A DNA stretch of 64,000 nucleotides from Centroberyx gerrardi (lineage: Eukaryota; Chordata; Actinopteri; Beryciformes; Berycidae). The stretch lies in contig NC_135997.1 in NCBI RefSeq assembly GCF_048128805.1, positions 3,576,470-3,640,469 of the forward strand. The letters are read 5' to 3'. Position 1 is the stretch's first letter, and each line of letters begins with the position of its first letter. Under the pieces are notes generated by a model. That model made no database searches. It saw only the letters and a list, made by a program, of their open reading frames with translations, and was not told where the DNA came from. A program made the translations under genes and the position numbers. Positions 22,801-33,302 of this stretch are shown here, one piece after another.

Positions 22801-24018
22801 AAAACCAATATCAGATGGAAGTGATAAGTAACAGCACAAACACAGTGTTGCTAGATAATGCCTCCTCTTCAGTATTGACATGTGAGGCAACCGGTGACTG
22901 ACTAGATCAACATTTAGCTGCTGAGGTTACATGACACTCTGACCGAGATTCACAGGCAGCAGCTGTGGATTAGGACACGCTGTGGCTGGCCAAACCACTA
23001 GACCCGTCAATCCAGCCGCTTAAAGCTGCTATGTGTGGCATTTTAACATCAATAAATCATTACAACGTTAACTTTGAGGCGTCAGTGTAATTACCGTAAA
23101 TAAATGAGACCATCGCAAGAAGACTTGCAGCCTCTAGACTGCATTTTACATTCTGTGGCACTGGGTCGGATTTGCTTTACGGCACAAAAAGCAAAACTGG
23201 AAGAGGGCGCTGTTCCTCCAGAGCAAACTGAGCTAAAGCTTTTAGAGATTTTGGCAAGGGCAGATGGTGGAAGAAGTGAAAGGCCGATGGAAAAAAATCA
23301 CTTCCAACTTGTTTATCCTCTCCAGTAAAGCAAAAGCGAAAAACTACATCCTCTTTGCGACAGGGTTTATGGGAATTGTGGTCTTAATTTTGAGAAACAC
23401 TAGCACTCACAATATCACTGGTGTGAGATGGAGGCTACCAATAATGTCAGCCTCAATGTCTCATTTGTTTACAATAAATACACCAAGGTATCACAATTAA
23501 TTTTACAACTTTAATATTGATGTTTAAAAATACTACACATAGCACCTTTGAACGGGACATTATTTCTCAATAGTGAAATGTCAACTGTGCACACAAGTAC
23601 CTACACTGAGCACAAAATCCTGTCTAAAACTATTATGTAAAAATACTAAAATTAGGAAGACAAAACTAGCCTAGAGGCCTGCCACTGAACTGCCAAAACA
23701 ACTTGTTATTTTCACCGTGGTGAAGCCTCACAGGCCTGCAGCTGAAGGCGGGTCTGAGAGTGAAATATGTCCTGTTTTAAGTCAGATGTATTGACAGAAA
23801 CACTTTTTTATATCCAGTAAAAAGTAATTCGTCTGCACAATGGAGGCTTAACAGCTTGATGTGACTCTATTGTGTCAAAATCCACCAGCAACCTGAAATC
23901 AGGTCGTCGGTTGGAAACAAGAAGAAACACACGACGTTTTGTAAAACTACACTGTTCCAGCTGACTCATTTTTAGGTGGGGAAAGGGAAACTGACTTTTA
24001 CATTAGCTGACACGAATA

Positions 24019-24056
<38 letters not shown>

Positions 24057-24306
24057 TGTCCTGTGGCTATAGCTAATGCCTCTACAGTCATAAACAAAAG
24101 GCTGAAGGATAGGCCAGTCTTTAGTCCAAGTCGGACATAGGTAACAGTGAGATTTTCAAAACAGTTAACCCCAACTCAAAAAACAGACAGTTTACGCGAG
24201 GTTGCGTCAGTTGCTACTCTATGAACGGATTGTTTTATTAAGATTAAATTAAAAATAAAATAACCCTCTTACCCAAGGAATGATCCTCTTTGAACATCCA
24301 TTTCAT
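19833..24306 (-). CDS. gabarapl2: GABARAPL2 / GATE-16, ATG8-family autophagy modifier
   Basis: This is a ubiquitin-like modifier that is conjugated to phosphatidylethanolamine and acts in autophagosome maturation and Golgi traffic. Coding exons on the minus strand are 24273-24306, 22735-22790, 22465-22637 and 19833-19923, all with GT-AG borders. They total 354 bases and give exactly 117 residues, the length of vertebrate GABARAPL2. It starts [11 protein letters not shown], continues through [31 protein letters not shown] and [13 protein letters not shown], and ends GENTFGF, nearly identical to the human protein. Gly116, followed by one Phe, is the expected ATG4 cleavage and lipidation site. 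Introns are 1482, 97 and 2541 bases and contain MITE-like insertions at 23024-23547 and 22008-22288. Identification is secure; GABARAP and GABARAPL1 differ at the N-terminus. Confidence 0.97.
20430..20530 (+). mobile_element. LINE-type 3' terminus
   Basis: TTTTATTGTGACACACTTTG followed by GGCGCTCTATGAGTAAAGTA resembles a degraded LINE 3' end, within gabarapl2 intron 3. No coding part remains. Confidence 0.35.
22008..22288. mobile_element. Foldback element in gabarapl2 intron 3
   Basis: The left arm (about 22008-22101) and right arm (about 22177-22288) are long inverted copies. CACACCTTGAATACAGGC, AATAATGGACAAAAGCA and GATGATCTTATTTAATCATA recur in reverse. The right arm has an extra block of about 15 bases (CTACCAGTGTTGCCG). 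Outer ends GGAGGATCC and GGTTCCTCC also pair imperfectly. A spacer of about 75 bases contains CAGTCCCTCTGGACT. It is a non-autonomous foldback; the superfamily is unknown. Confidence 0.75.
23024..23547. mobile_element. TTAA-flanked MITE in gabarapl2 intron 1
   Basis: The left end TTAA-AGCTGCTATGTGTGG and the right end, read inward, TCAA-AGGTGCTATGTGTAG form a terminal inverted repeat that continues to ACATCAATA on both sides. The left flank is TTAA and the right is TTGA, a one-base decay of the same target. The 524-bp interior has no transposase. TTAA targets and AGG/AGC termini suggest the Kolobok/T2 or piggyBac groups. Confidence 0.65.
24017..24052. repeat. (TA)n microsatellite
   Basis: A run of about 15 TA units in gabarapl2 intron 1. 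Confidence 0.85.
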
Positions 24307-24497
24307 GTTTGCCGTGTCCGGGCTCTGTCGCTCGATGATGCAGGGTGTAAACACGGTGACACGAGTCGAGGCTTTGGGGAAAAAATGGCTGTTTTTATCG
24401 CTAAACTCAAACCAGAATCAATGTTTAAACGTTAAACTAACCGTCAACAATTTAGCAAAACAAGCCTCCTCTCAGCTGATGAGCACTGCCCGAACGG

Positions 24498-24505
24498 TGA
24501 CGTCA
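24498..24505. promoter_or_regulatory. Palindromic CRE (TGACGTCA) upstream of gabarapl2
   Basis: A perfect 8-bp cAMP-response element lies 192 bases upstream of the gabarapl2 start codon, a usual distance for a CREB/ATF site in a promoter. The local sequence is moderately GC-rich (a G-rich run follows at 24535-24544). Regulation by CREB/ATF is inferred only from the site. Confidence 0.55.
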
Positions 24506-24877
24506 CTGCTGGACTGTTCCATTCACCCCCGAGAGGGGGGGGGGCGGCCAAGGGTGAGAACAAGTAGGGAGTTTTATCGTAAAAATTAAAGGAAAATAGA
24601 TTAATATAATGTTAGGAGACATTCAATTCAGCTAACTATGACTTTGTTGTTTTACTGGTTGCATTAAAACTTTCGTACTGGATTCGCACAGCTGACGATG
24701 ACACCTTGTCCATAACTCAGATTGCCTTCCTGGCTCTCATATTCTGTCCTATTGATCCTATTACTGTGAAGAGGAACAACATAAATAGTCTTTAGCATAG
24801 AGTGTGACAGTGTATGTGCAAAGGACATAGTTTCCCTCTGAATAAACCACAGTACAAGTCACAATTATCAGAATTGT

Positions 24878-24883
24878 TTTATT
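24878..24883 (-). terminator. Candidate polyadenylation signal of nqo1
   Basis: AATAAA on the minus strand about 365 bases after the nqo1 stop. Another copy lies inside the foldback at about 25024. Either could serve; unconfirmed. Confidence 0.3.
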
Positions 24884-24984
24884 TCAGCGTGTGTAAATAT
24901 AATAAAACATATAATATTACATTGAAAAATGAAAAACTCCTGCACTACTGAAAAAAAAAAGTTTTTTAGGGTGCTGGTAAGTGT

Positions 24985-25156
24985 TGATTTTTGCCGCACA
25001 CCAAGTCTCTAGAAAAAAGTTCCTTTATTTTACATGAGATAAAAAGTTTAGGAGCGATCTAAGCAGGAAGCAAAACACGCCGTTTGTCTCCTAAACCTTT
25101 TATCTCATGTCAAATAAAGGACATTTTTCTAGAGACTTGGTGTGCGGCAAGAATTA
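24985..25156. mobile_element. Foldback element in nqo1 3' flank
   Basis: GCCGCACACCAAGTCTCTAG at the left recurs in reverse complement at the right (to 25148), and the arms continue through CCTTTATTT-ACATGAGATAAAA and TTTAGGAG. Arms are about 65 bases with few mismatches and a spacer of about 30 bases. It is built like the 22008-22288 foldback but is different in sequence. It lies directly downstream of the nqo1 stop codon and could be part of the 3' UTR. Confidence 0.75.
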
Positions 25157-25247
25157 AGAATTTGCAGATATAATATTACATATTTTGGTGTTAACAGTGA
25201 TTTTCTAACATATATGCATGATATTACAGACACGTGAAGAGAAGGTC

Positions 25248-27690
25248 CTAGTCGTCGGAGGCTGACTTGTCACTGTTTCCCTCTGCAGGCGGAGCTATCA
25301 GCTGGTTGTCGGGGGGCAGGGGTTTCCCCAGGTGGTGTCCCGTGGTGATGCCGTAGGGCAGCGCCTCACGCTCCTGCCGCACCTCGGGGTGAAGCAGGAA
25401 CCCACCTTGAAAACTGAGGTCAAAAAGCTCACAGGGGGCAAAGGTCAAAGGCTTTTCGGCCAGCAGTCCTTTCACTCGGGCCCGCCACCCTTCTAGCATG
25501 GCGGTGCGCACCACAGGAGGACAGTGAGCCGGACACCAGAATATCTGAGGAGCGAGCACCTGGAATCCACAGAAGTGGAGAATGCCGTTCTGAAAGAAAC
25601 AAAACACAAACAAAGAAGAGAGATGAATGATAAATACCACTAACCAGACAGATGAAGTGGATGAGAGAATTTCTATACCACTTCTGAAGTCCTTAAAGGA
25701 GAATACCTGAGTCATTTATAGTTACAGCCCATTTACTTCTGTCTATGTCTACTGTACATTTCCCCTGATCATTTTGCAATGCATGGCCACGCCGTATGTG
25801 ATTGTACTTTAACATTTACTTGTTTTTCATAGGTTTTAAAATGTAAACTTTACAGTATCAAACCCGGTCAAAAAAGACGCCCTAAATAAAAAGACCTGGA
25901 TGTGGAGGAGACTTCCAATTGGGGTGTCCTGTGGGTGTCAGCTGACTGACAGCAAGCAGAACGTAACGCAGCGCTGAGATGAAAACACTCAACTTGAAAC
26001 AGAAAGTTTGACCAAACCAAATGAAGGCTTCCTGTTTACTGGGATTGATTCTCTCCTCTGTGGAAGTTAGTATTCTGGACAAGAATGAATAGCAGCAAAT
26101 TCTTCGGAAGAAGGAAAACGAGCCTGATATCTCCAACTATACTGACTGTGTGCAGACACCAGAGAGGAACCTGGACCATTGGCACTAACTTAAAAAAACA
26201 CACCAGTATTCTCCTTTAATAGACTGTCCACATCACACTTTAACACCCACAGAGTTCGTCTCTGTGTCTCTCACCTGAAGAGGCCACAGAGTGATGTTGA
26301 TGTCTCCGTTGATGCCGTCAGGGCGGAACATAGTCTGCGTTGCTCCAGTGCTGAAGGACAGCATCGCTTTCTTATCCTTCAAGGAAACATAAACACAGAA
26401 ATACAGACACAGAAATAATATAACGTCAGGAACAAGAAAATATTTCCTCTCACATAGCTGCTAATCAATGTGGAAATGAATTGCATGTTGTTGCTACTCG
26501 AGAAGGTTACAGGTAGAGTGACACGATTTTAAAACATGATGAAAATGTAGATGTGAAAAGTCATAGTTTTGTTCCAACATGCATTGGCCAATTGCCTAAA
26601 TAATGATATTCATGTCTGAAATGTAAGTATTTTATTGGACTACGGTGAGTCAGGTATTTCCACATTCATTCATTCAAAACATCTGGGTCAACGTCAGAGC
26701 AGGTTTTCATTTTCAACACCTTGAAAGTCAGAGAAATAGACCAATCTGCGTTTTTTTTGTATTATTAATCATCATATTCTTATAATCTTTTGAGCTGGGT
26801 CAAGCGATGCAGTTGTCCAGCTGACACAGACCTTGAATATACCGTTATTGTATATCTTTTCCAGGGAGAAAGCGAAGCCTTGTGCTAGCACTCTGTCCAT
26901 CCAGCCCTTCATGATGGCAGGCACGCTGAACCAGTACAAGGGAAACTGCAGAGAGAGACGGAACAACAAATCACACAGAGAAAAGACTGAGGCGACCGTA
27001 ACTCACACAAGTAAGTCAATTTTCTAGAGATCTAAAAATTGACTGGATATGTTTAATAACTTGGAAGCTACAATTAGTTACATCCAGTATTGCAGGTAAT
27101 CAATTGTAACGTATTGTGTTAGAGTAGTCAGTGGTCTAATGTGTTAACGAATGGTCATTTACCCCATTCATTTGGACTGTTATTTCTGTCCCCCACAATG
27201 AAATCAGGGGAGGGACTGTGGATCTATGGAAGCACAACGTTGTTTTTGAAACGTTCATTCCTGTAGCCTTTCAAATGCAAGTTGCAGAGAACTGTGAATC
27301 TCTGAATGGCTGTAATCATCTTCTGGTCCATTTTGCACTTGGCAGGCAGAACTATTTTTCATGAAACAGAATCACATCGGTAGAGAAACAATGAAGCGCG
27401 GAAATTGATTGGCTGATTGGCTTTTCACGGCCGACAAGCTTGTTGACCGTCCGCACATTGGCTAAGTTTCCCTTGACGGGACAGACAGGGACGAAGGAGA
27501 GATGTGTTTGACCTCTGACCTGGAAGATGATGAGCTCAGCCTCCTCGACTTTGCGCTGCTCGGCTGCGATGTCGTCACTGAGGCGGCCCTCCATCCAGGC
27601 GAACATGGTCTCGTCTCCATACTGGAAGAGCCCCGGGTTCTTCAGCTCGCCTGGACGCAACACAGCATCACACTGTCAGACTCCACCACG

Positions 27691-27729
<39 letters not shown>

Positions 27730-27953
27730 TGTGAGTGTGAGTGAGTGTGTGAGTCAGGGATAAGTTTTCACCTTCAATTCAATCAATTCAGGGATTACAT
27801 TAGATTTTCTTCACAAATCAAAATCTGGAAATACTTTTCTAGAAAAAGGTGCTCATACACAATTTATGAAGAAGTTATTGAGAATGCAGGATTTATCATT
27901 ATTATGTCAGTTACAGTAGATATTTTGTATTGAGTGAATTGAAACTGAGTTGA

Positions 27954-28004
<51 letters not shown>

Positions 28005-28093
28005 AGAGAGAGAAGCAAAGAGAGAGAGGCAAAGAGAGAGAGAGAGAGGCAGAGAGAGAGACAGAGAGAGAGAGAAGCAGAGAGAGGCAAAGA

Positions 28094-28126
<33 letters not shown>

Positions 28127-28329
28127 GCAGAAAGAGAGAGAGAAGCAGAGAGGAAGAGAGAGAGACAGAGAGAGAGGCAGAAAGAGAGAGAGAGAAGCAG
28201 AGAGAGGCAGAGAGGAAGAGAGAGAGAGACAGAGAGGCAGAAAGAGAGAGAGAGAGAAGCAGAGAGAGGCAGAGAGACAGAGAGAGAGATAGAGACAGAG
28301 AGAGAGAGAAGCAGAGAGAGGCAAAGAGA

Positions 28330-28368
<39 letters not shown>

Positions 28369-28614
28369 GCAGAAAGAGAGAGAAGCAGAGAGAGGCAGAG
28401 AGACAGAGAGAGGCAGAAAGAGAGAGAGAAGCAGAGAGAGGCAGAGAGAGAGGAAGAGAGAGAGAGACAGAGAGAGAGGCAGAAAGAGAGAGAGAAGCAG
28501 AGAGAGGCAGAGAGAGAGGAAGAGAGAGAGAGACAGAGAGGCAGAAAGAGAGAGAGAGAGAGAAGCAGAGAGACAGAGTGAGGCAGAGAGAGACAGAGAG
28601 AGAGAGTGGGAGCT

Positions 28615-28659
<45 letters not shown>

Positions 28660-28843
28660 GAGAGAGGTTACCGATGATGTCATCTCGCGTGGCGTTGGCT
28701 CTGAACTTCATGGCGTACAGGTCGGACACAACGACCCTGCAGCCCTGCTCCTGCAGCGCCTGCACCGCCTCGTCCCGCACCGCCGCGTTGAACGAGCCCG
28801 GGCTCTGATGGGCGTACACGATCAGCACCGTCTTCTGAGCTGT

Positions 28844-28881
<38 letters not shown>

Positions 28882-30592
28882 CACACACACATGAACAGTA
28901 TGGTATTGAAACAACCAAGATATCTCAGCAGAATCAGAAATTCAGCTTTTCAGAGATAGAAATTGGATTTTTACCAAAATACCACACATCCGATCATATT
29001 TACACCCTGCACACCCTAATTGATAAACATGTAGTCCAAAATAAAAACAAAATTTTTGCATGCTTTATTGATTTCAGAAAAGCTTTTGACTCTATTTGGC
29101 ACCAAGGATTGTTTTACAAAGTTATTGAAAGTGGTGTAGGGGGTAAAACCTATGACATAATTAAATCAATGTACACAGAAAATAAGTGCGGCATAAAAAT
29201 TGGCGATAAAAGAACAAATTTCCTCTCTCAGGAGCGTGGAGTGAGGCAGGGATGCTGCCTGAGTCCAACTTTATTCAACATTTACATCAATGAATTGGCA
29301 AAAACTCTCGACCAATCGGCAGCACCCGGCCTCACTCTATACGACTCAGAGATTAAACTCCTGCTCTATGCAGATGACCTGGTTCTGCTGTCCCCTACTG
29401 AACAGGGCTTACAGCAGAACCTGGACCTGCTAGAGCAGTACTGCCAGACCTGGGCCCTGGCAGTAAACATGAAAAAGACCAAAATTATGATTTTTCAAAA
29501 AAGATCCAGATCTCAGGGAAAAAAATATACATTTACGTTAGGAGGAAACCACATTGAACATTCCCAGAACTATAATTATTTAGGTCTAAAAATCTGCAAC
29601 ACAGGAAATTTTAACCTTGCAGTGAATGAACTGAAAGAAAAAGCACGCAGGGCTTTCTATGCCATAAAACGACACATTTTTGTAGACATTCCAATTAGAA
29701 TCTGGCTGAAAATATTTCAATCAGTAATCGAACCAATTGCCCTTTATGGCAGTGAAGTGTGGGGTCCAATCACAAATCAAGAATTTAGCAACTGGGACAA
29801 ACATCCAATTGAGACCCTGCATGCGGAGTTCTGTAAGAACCTCTTACATGTCCAGAGGAAAACAACAAACAATGCATGCAGGGCAGAATTAGGCCAATAT
29901 CCATTACTGATCAGAATACAAAAAAGGGCAATCAAATTCTGGCAACATTTGAAAAACAGTGACCCCCACTCATACCATTACAAAGCCCTGCAGTACCAAG
30001 AGTTGAGCAAAACCAGAACCAGTCCCCTCACTCAGCTGGTCCTGACGCTCAGTTCACTAACACACACTAACACTTTCACAGCCTCAGGACCAGAACATCA
30101 GAATCCACCAAATTATAACTCAACAAAAACTAAATTATATTACTTATTGGGACACACAAACTAAAAACCAAAATAAAATGCAATGCTATCTGCCCCTAAA
30201 AAGACAGTACACTGTGGCAGAATATCTGCACACAGTGACTGAGACCAAACTGAGAACCACCTTGACAAAGTACAGACTCAGTGAGCACGGCCTGGCCGTG
30301 GAAAAAGGCCGACACAGACAAACATGGCTGCCGGCAGAAGAGAGGCTGTGCTCACACTGCGACATGGGAGAGGTGGAGACAGAGCTGCACTTCATCGTCA
30401 CCTGTCCTAAATATAACCAAATTAGAAATTACTATTACCCAAAAATCGAACAGATCCACCCAAATTTCAGAAGCCTCCCTGACATCAGCAAACTAGCCAT
30501 CCTACTGGGAGAGGAGAAGACAAGCTGCAACACAGCAGCTAAATATATTGTGACATGCCACAATCTGAGGGACAGCGAGTGAGCACCCCGTC

Positions 30593-30648
<56 letters not shown>

Positions 30649-32997
30649 TTAAACCAGTCCCAGAATGAGTTTTTTTATTGTTTTTTTTTTTTTTTGTCCT
30701 TTTACATTTGTATATAATTGATGTTACAATTGTAGTAACAGTAGTAATAGTGTAATGTTTTTATTTTACTTGTTTCACACTGTTCACATTGTTCATATTG
30801 TTATACACATGTAATATGCTTTGGCAATACAAATGTGTACATTTTGTCATGCCAATGAAATTGAAGTGAATTGATAGACAACCTGTCTGTCTAAATCTGA
30901 CAACAGAGCCACTCCACATGGGCAGGACAACCTCTCACTTTTAAAGAATAGAAGAATAGAATACAATAGAATACAATAGAATACAATAGAATACAATACA
31001 ATGCAATACAATACAACTTTATTGTCCCACCAAGGCAAGATTTTGGTCTCACCATCACATCACATCTCATCACATCCATGTACATCACATCAATAAAAAC
31101 AAATCACATCACATCAGTGAGAGACGGGGATAGATTAGTGCAGTTTGTTGATTAAGTTAATTGCAGTAGGGACAAAAGATCCCTTGTAGGTCTTTTTTTT
31201 TTTTTACATTTCCCTCAATGCTGTATGTAATTAGATTCTTTAACATCTACTCATTTTTTGTAATTTTTCCAAAAGCGCATTTTTCCCAAATTCAATACTT
31301 GTTAAAATCCAAACTTTACGGTGTCAAACCTAGCTTGAAATTAACTGCTGTCCCGGCTAACAAAGACGCTCCTAAATAAAAAGACATGAATGTGACAATA
31401 AAGTTTTAGAGGTGACATGTTTTTGAGGGATTATTTCCTGAGACTTCCATTTCTTCCTCAACTCAGCTCAATGAAATACGGAGAAAACAGAAAGTTTGGC
31501 TTCATGTTTCCTGTGATGGATTCTCTCGCTCTGTGGAAGTTGTTTTTCATACTGGACAAGACTGAATGGCAGCAAATGGCTTCTTCTGAAGGGAGGAAAA
31601 CGAGCGCTGATATCTACAACTATGCTGACTGTGTGCAGAACCAGAGAGGAAGCTGGACCGTTGGCACAAACACCAGTATTATCTTTTAAAATCTGACTGA
31701 GCAGCAGACTGTGAAAGCAGAGGGAACAACAGAGTCCCTTCCTGACACGCTGTAAACCTGCTGCTGCACTTGATACCTCACTGAATATCAAATGGTAACT
31801 TTCAAAGAGCCGGACAGCATGTCTAACAAGGCGACTGGGCGTCAACAGCAGTTTATTGTTTCAAAGCTGTCGCTCTACACCGAGGTCGACCTGTTTGTCA
31901 TGACGTTTACAGCGGCCTGAAACACAACCGCACTATTAACTGGATAAAACCCAGATTCCTGAAATAAAAGGTGTAGCCGTCGCTTTCTATGAGCCGCCGT
32001 CTTCTGTCTGCTAATCCCTCATCACAACCTTTTGAACTAACACGTGTTTCCTCCACGCTGGAGGAGAAAATATGATCTGAATGTTCCCCCGAGGCAAAAG
32101 AGACGAGGAGAAAACACTGTTTGACTCCAAGGCAGCGGCAGTAACACAATAGGTTTATTTTGTGTGATGAAGCGATGCACTCAGCAGCTCTACTGTACAT
32201 TATGTGTGTTAAGAGTCACGGGAGAGCAGCAACTAAACTCAACAAACTCTTTTTGTCTCATTATTCTGATGAGTCATGTCTCCTAGATGTAGGCTAGATA
32301 TAATTCAGATTTCGGTGCTATTTGTCACGTTTGCATACTCAGATGTTTTGTTTTTCTCTCATTATTCTGACATTTTTATGCGTAGAGGTGTATTATCTTT
32401 TCTCAATAAAATCCTGTCTGCTGGATATAGATAAAAGTCAGATTTTGGTGCAATTTGTCACATTTGAATACTCAGATGTTCACATAAACCCCCACTTCTC
32501 TCACTTTTTGTGCTATCATGTAAATTTGCCTGTAATTTATACAGTATATAGGCTAATGTCAGATAAGATAATTTCAATTAAATAGCACTTAACCATGTTA
32601 TAACTTTGAGAAACAGCACCTAGTTTTGTCAGCCTGCCCATCTGGAGATTTCACAAATTTATTACCCTATAGTAATGAACAAACCATGGCTGATTATGCA
32701 GTTTGTTATCGTCCTGAGGGTAAAATGAAAACATAAAGAATAAAATATACTTAAAGCTTAAAAATATGAGTTTTTCCCAAATAAAATCTTCAGTTGGCTG
32801 TATTTCCTAGATTTGGGAACAGATCATTATGCAGCCTGTGGTTCATTTTCCAGCTGTGTAAAGTTATGAATGAAAAATTTATCAAAGTCCAAAACACGGT
32901 TTAGCATGCAGCCAATTCCTCTTCTAGAAAAACCAGAACAGCAGCAGAGCAACATATTCAAAGGAAATGAAGGTAGTAAAACAGGAGACTTACCCAT
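25248..32997 (-). CDS. nqo1: NAD(P)H quinone dehydrogenase 1-type flavoprotein
   Basis: This is a cytosolic FAD enzyme catalysing two-electron reduction of quinones. Coding exons on the minus strand are 32994-32997, 28672-28839, 27520-27650, 26832-26945, 26275-26376 and 25248-25589. They total 861 bases, 286 residues, with all junctions in phase and GT-AG. Exon 1 holds only ATGG. Recognisable blocks are KTVLIVYAHQSPGSFN, SDLYAMKF, EELIIFQ-type then FPLYWFSVPAIMKGW, NGDINITLWPLQ, ILHFCGFQVLAPQ and GHHLGKPLPPDNQ. The C-terminal extension is that of NQO1 (human 274 residues), which NQO2 lacks. However, the active-site tyrosines and histidine of human NQO1 are replaced: AYTY is AFSL, MYS is MFR and GIHGD is GINGD. 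Several of these match NQO2. Synteny (gabarapl2, il17c) supports nqo1. Introns contain a LINE, TTAA-type elements and long microsatellites. Confidence 0.93.
25697..26215. mobile_element. TTAA-flanked MITE in nqo1 intron 5
   Basis: TTAA (25693-25696) is followed by AGGAGAATACCTG; the right end CAGTATTCTCCT is followed by TTAA (26216-26219). The terminal repeat is about 12 bp and the length 519 bp. A diverged second copy of the interior lies at about 31205-31690. The AGG termini and TTAA target suggest a T2/Kolobok-like MITE. Confidence 0.65.
27692..27752. repeat. (GT)n microsatellite, nqo1 intron 2
   Basis: About 18 GT units followed by GAGTGT variants, about 40 bases from the exon 3 acceptor on its intron side. 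Confidence 0.9.
27955..28666. repeat. Compound (GT)n-(GA)n tract of about 710 bp
   Basis: A GT run (27955-27985) leads into about 680 bases of GA units with GCAGAGA, GCAAAGA and ACAGAGA variants. In the nqo1 transcript this is a CU-rich polypyrimidine tract that begins six bases after the exon 2 donor. Long Arg/Glu and Ser/Leu open frames here are repeat artefacts. Confidence 0.95.
28845..28892. repeat. (CA)n microsatellite at nqo1 exon 2 acceptor
   Basis: About 23 CA units with one CG. On the minus strand the transcript reads (GU)n-GGGACAG just before exon 2, so the acceptor has GU repeats instead of an ordinary pyrimidine tract. Confidence 0.9.
28915..30880 (+). mobile_element. 5'-truncated non-LTR retrotransposon (L2/CR1-like)
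   Basis: This LINE fragment sits in nqo1 intron 1, opposite to the host gene. The reverse-transcriptase part begins around 28940 with a YHTSDHIYTLHTLI-like block. FIDFRKAFDSIWH, RGVRQGCCLSPTLFNIYIN and YADDLVLLSP (active site) follow. The C-terminal region has a cysteine-histidine motif (LCSHCDMGEVETELHF...C). The frame is open from about 28930 to 30164, then breaks by one frameshift around 30120-30150 and continues to 30582. A CA microsatellite follows, then a tail ending TGCCAATGAAATTGAAGTGAATTGA, typical of L2-type 3' ends. No endonuclease domain remains, so it is dead on arrival. Confidence 0.85.
30598..30642. repeat. (CA)n microsatellite
   Basis: About 18 CA units inside the LINE 3' untranslated part. 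Confidence 0.9.
30945..31016. repeat. AATAC/AATAG pentanucleotide repeat
   Basis: ATACAATAGA units repeated, followed by CTTTATTGTCCCACC. In reverse this looks like the 3' end and tail of another LINE or SINE on the minus strand. Confidence 0.7.
31205..31690. mobile_element. Diverged second copy of TTAA element, nqo1 intron 1
   Basis: It shares many blocks with 25745-26219: CTAAATAAAAAGAC, CTCTGTGGAAGTT, CTGGACAAGA, GGAAAACGAGC, CTGACTGTGTGCAGA and ACCAGTATT. The right end is mutated (ACCAGTATTATCTTTTAA) and the left end is not clear. Confidence 0.6.
31700..32993. other. nqo1 intron 1, remainder
   Basis: No further exon is supported. Two related stretches near 32320 and 32460 (TTTGTCACGTTTGCATACTCAG and its partner) look like a short internal duplication. 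Confidence 0.4.
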
Positions 32998-33096
32998 AGT
33001 GTGTGTGAGTGTCAGTGTGTGTGAGTGTGTGTGAGTGTGTGTGTGTGTTCGGTCAGTCTGCGCCAAACACCCAAAGTCCCTGTCGGTCCCGCAGCT

Positions 33097-33102
33097 CTTA
33101 TA
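33097..33102 (-). promoter_or_regulatory. TATA-like box of nqo1
   Basis: TATAAG on the minus strand lies about 100 bases before the nqo1 ATG. The predicted 5' UTR would include the GT repeat at 33001-33050. Position fits; the match is imperfect. Confidence 0.45.
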
Positions 33103-33281
33103 CACCTTGCGCCTGGTTTTGCGTGAGAAACATATTTAGATCTGAACTCAGATGGAGCAAATGTGTTAAACCATTGGCTCAAGGATCAACACTCCAGTCA
33201 GGAGGAGAAAAAAAGAGTCTGGTGTCAAACCGTAGGACCGGTTTAGTCGTGTTTTGAAAGGGAGGAGGAGAAAAAAAAGTG

Positions 33282-33288
33282 TGAGTCA
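33282..33288. promoter_or_regulatory. AP-1/ARE-like site upstream of nqo1
   Basis: TGAGTCA (minus TGACTCA) lies about 285 bases upstream of the nqo1 ATG. It is the AP-1 core that also forms half of the NRF2 antioxidant response element. The minus strand continues CAC where the full element needs GC, so only a partial ARE is seen. Control of NQO1 by NRF2 is well established in vertebrates; this particular site is an inference. Confidence 0.35.
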
Positions 33289-33302
33289 GTCAGGCTGCGG
33301 GA

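Noticed and set aside
27907-28918. Long Arg/Glu-rich (plus) and Ser/Leu-rich (minus) frames of up to 335 codons
   Set aside because: Products of the GA/CT and GT microsatellites in nqo1 intron 2; part of one minus frame also reads the true nqo1 exon 2.
31417-31689. 90-codon frame in nqo1 intron 1
   Set aside because: Lies in a second copy of the TTAA-type repeat also found in intron 5, where the frame is not kept.
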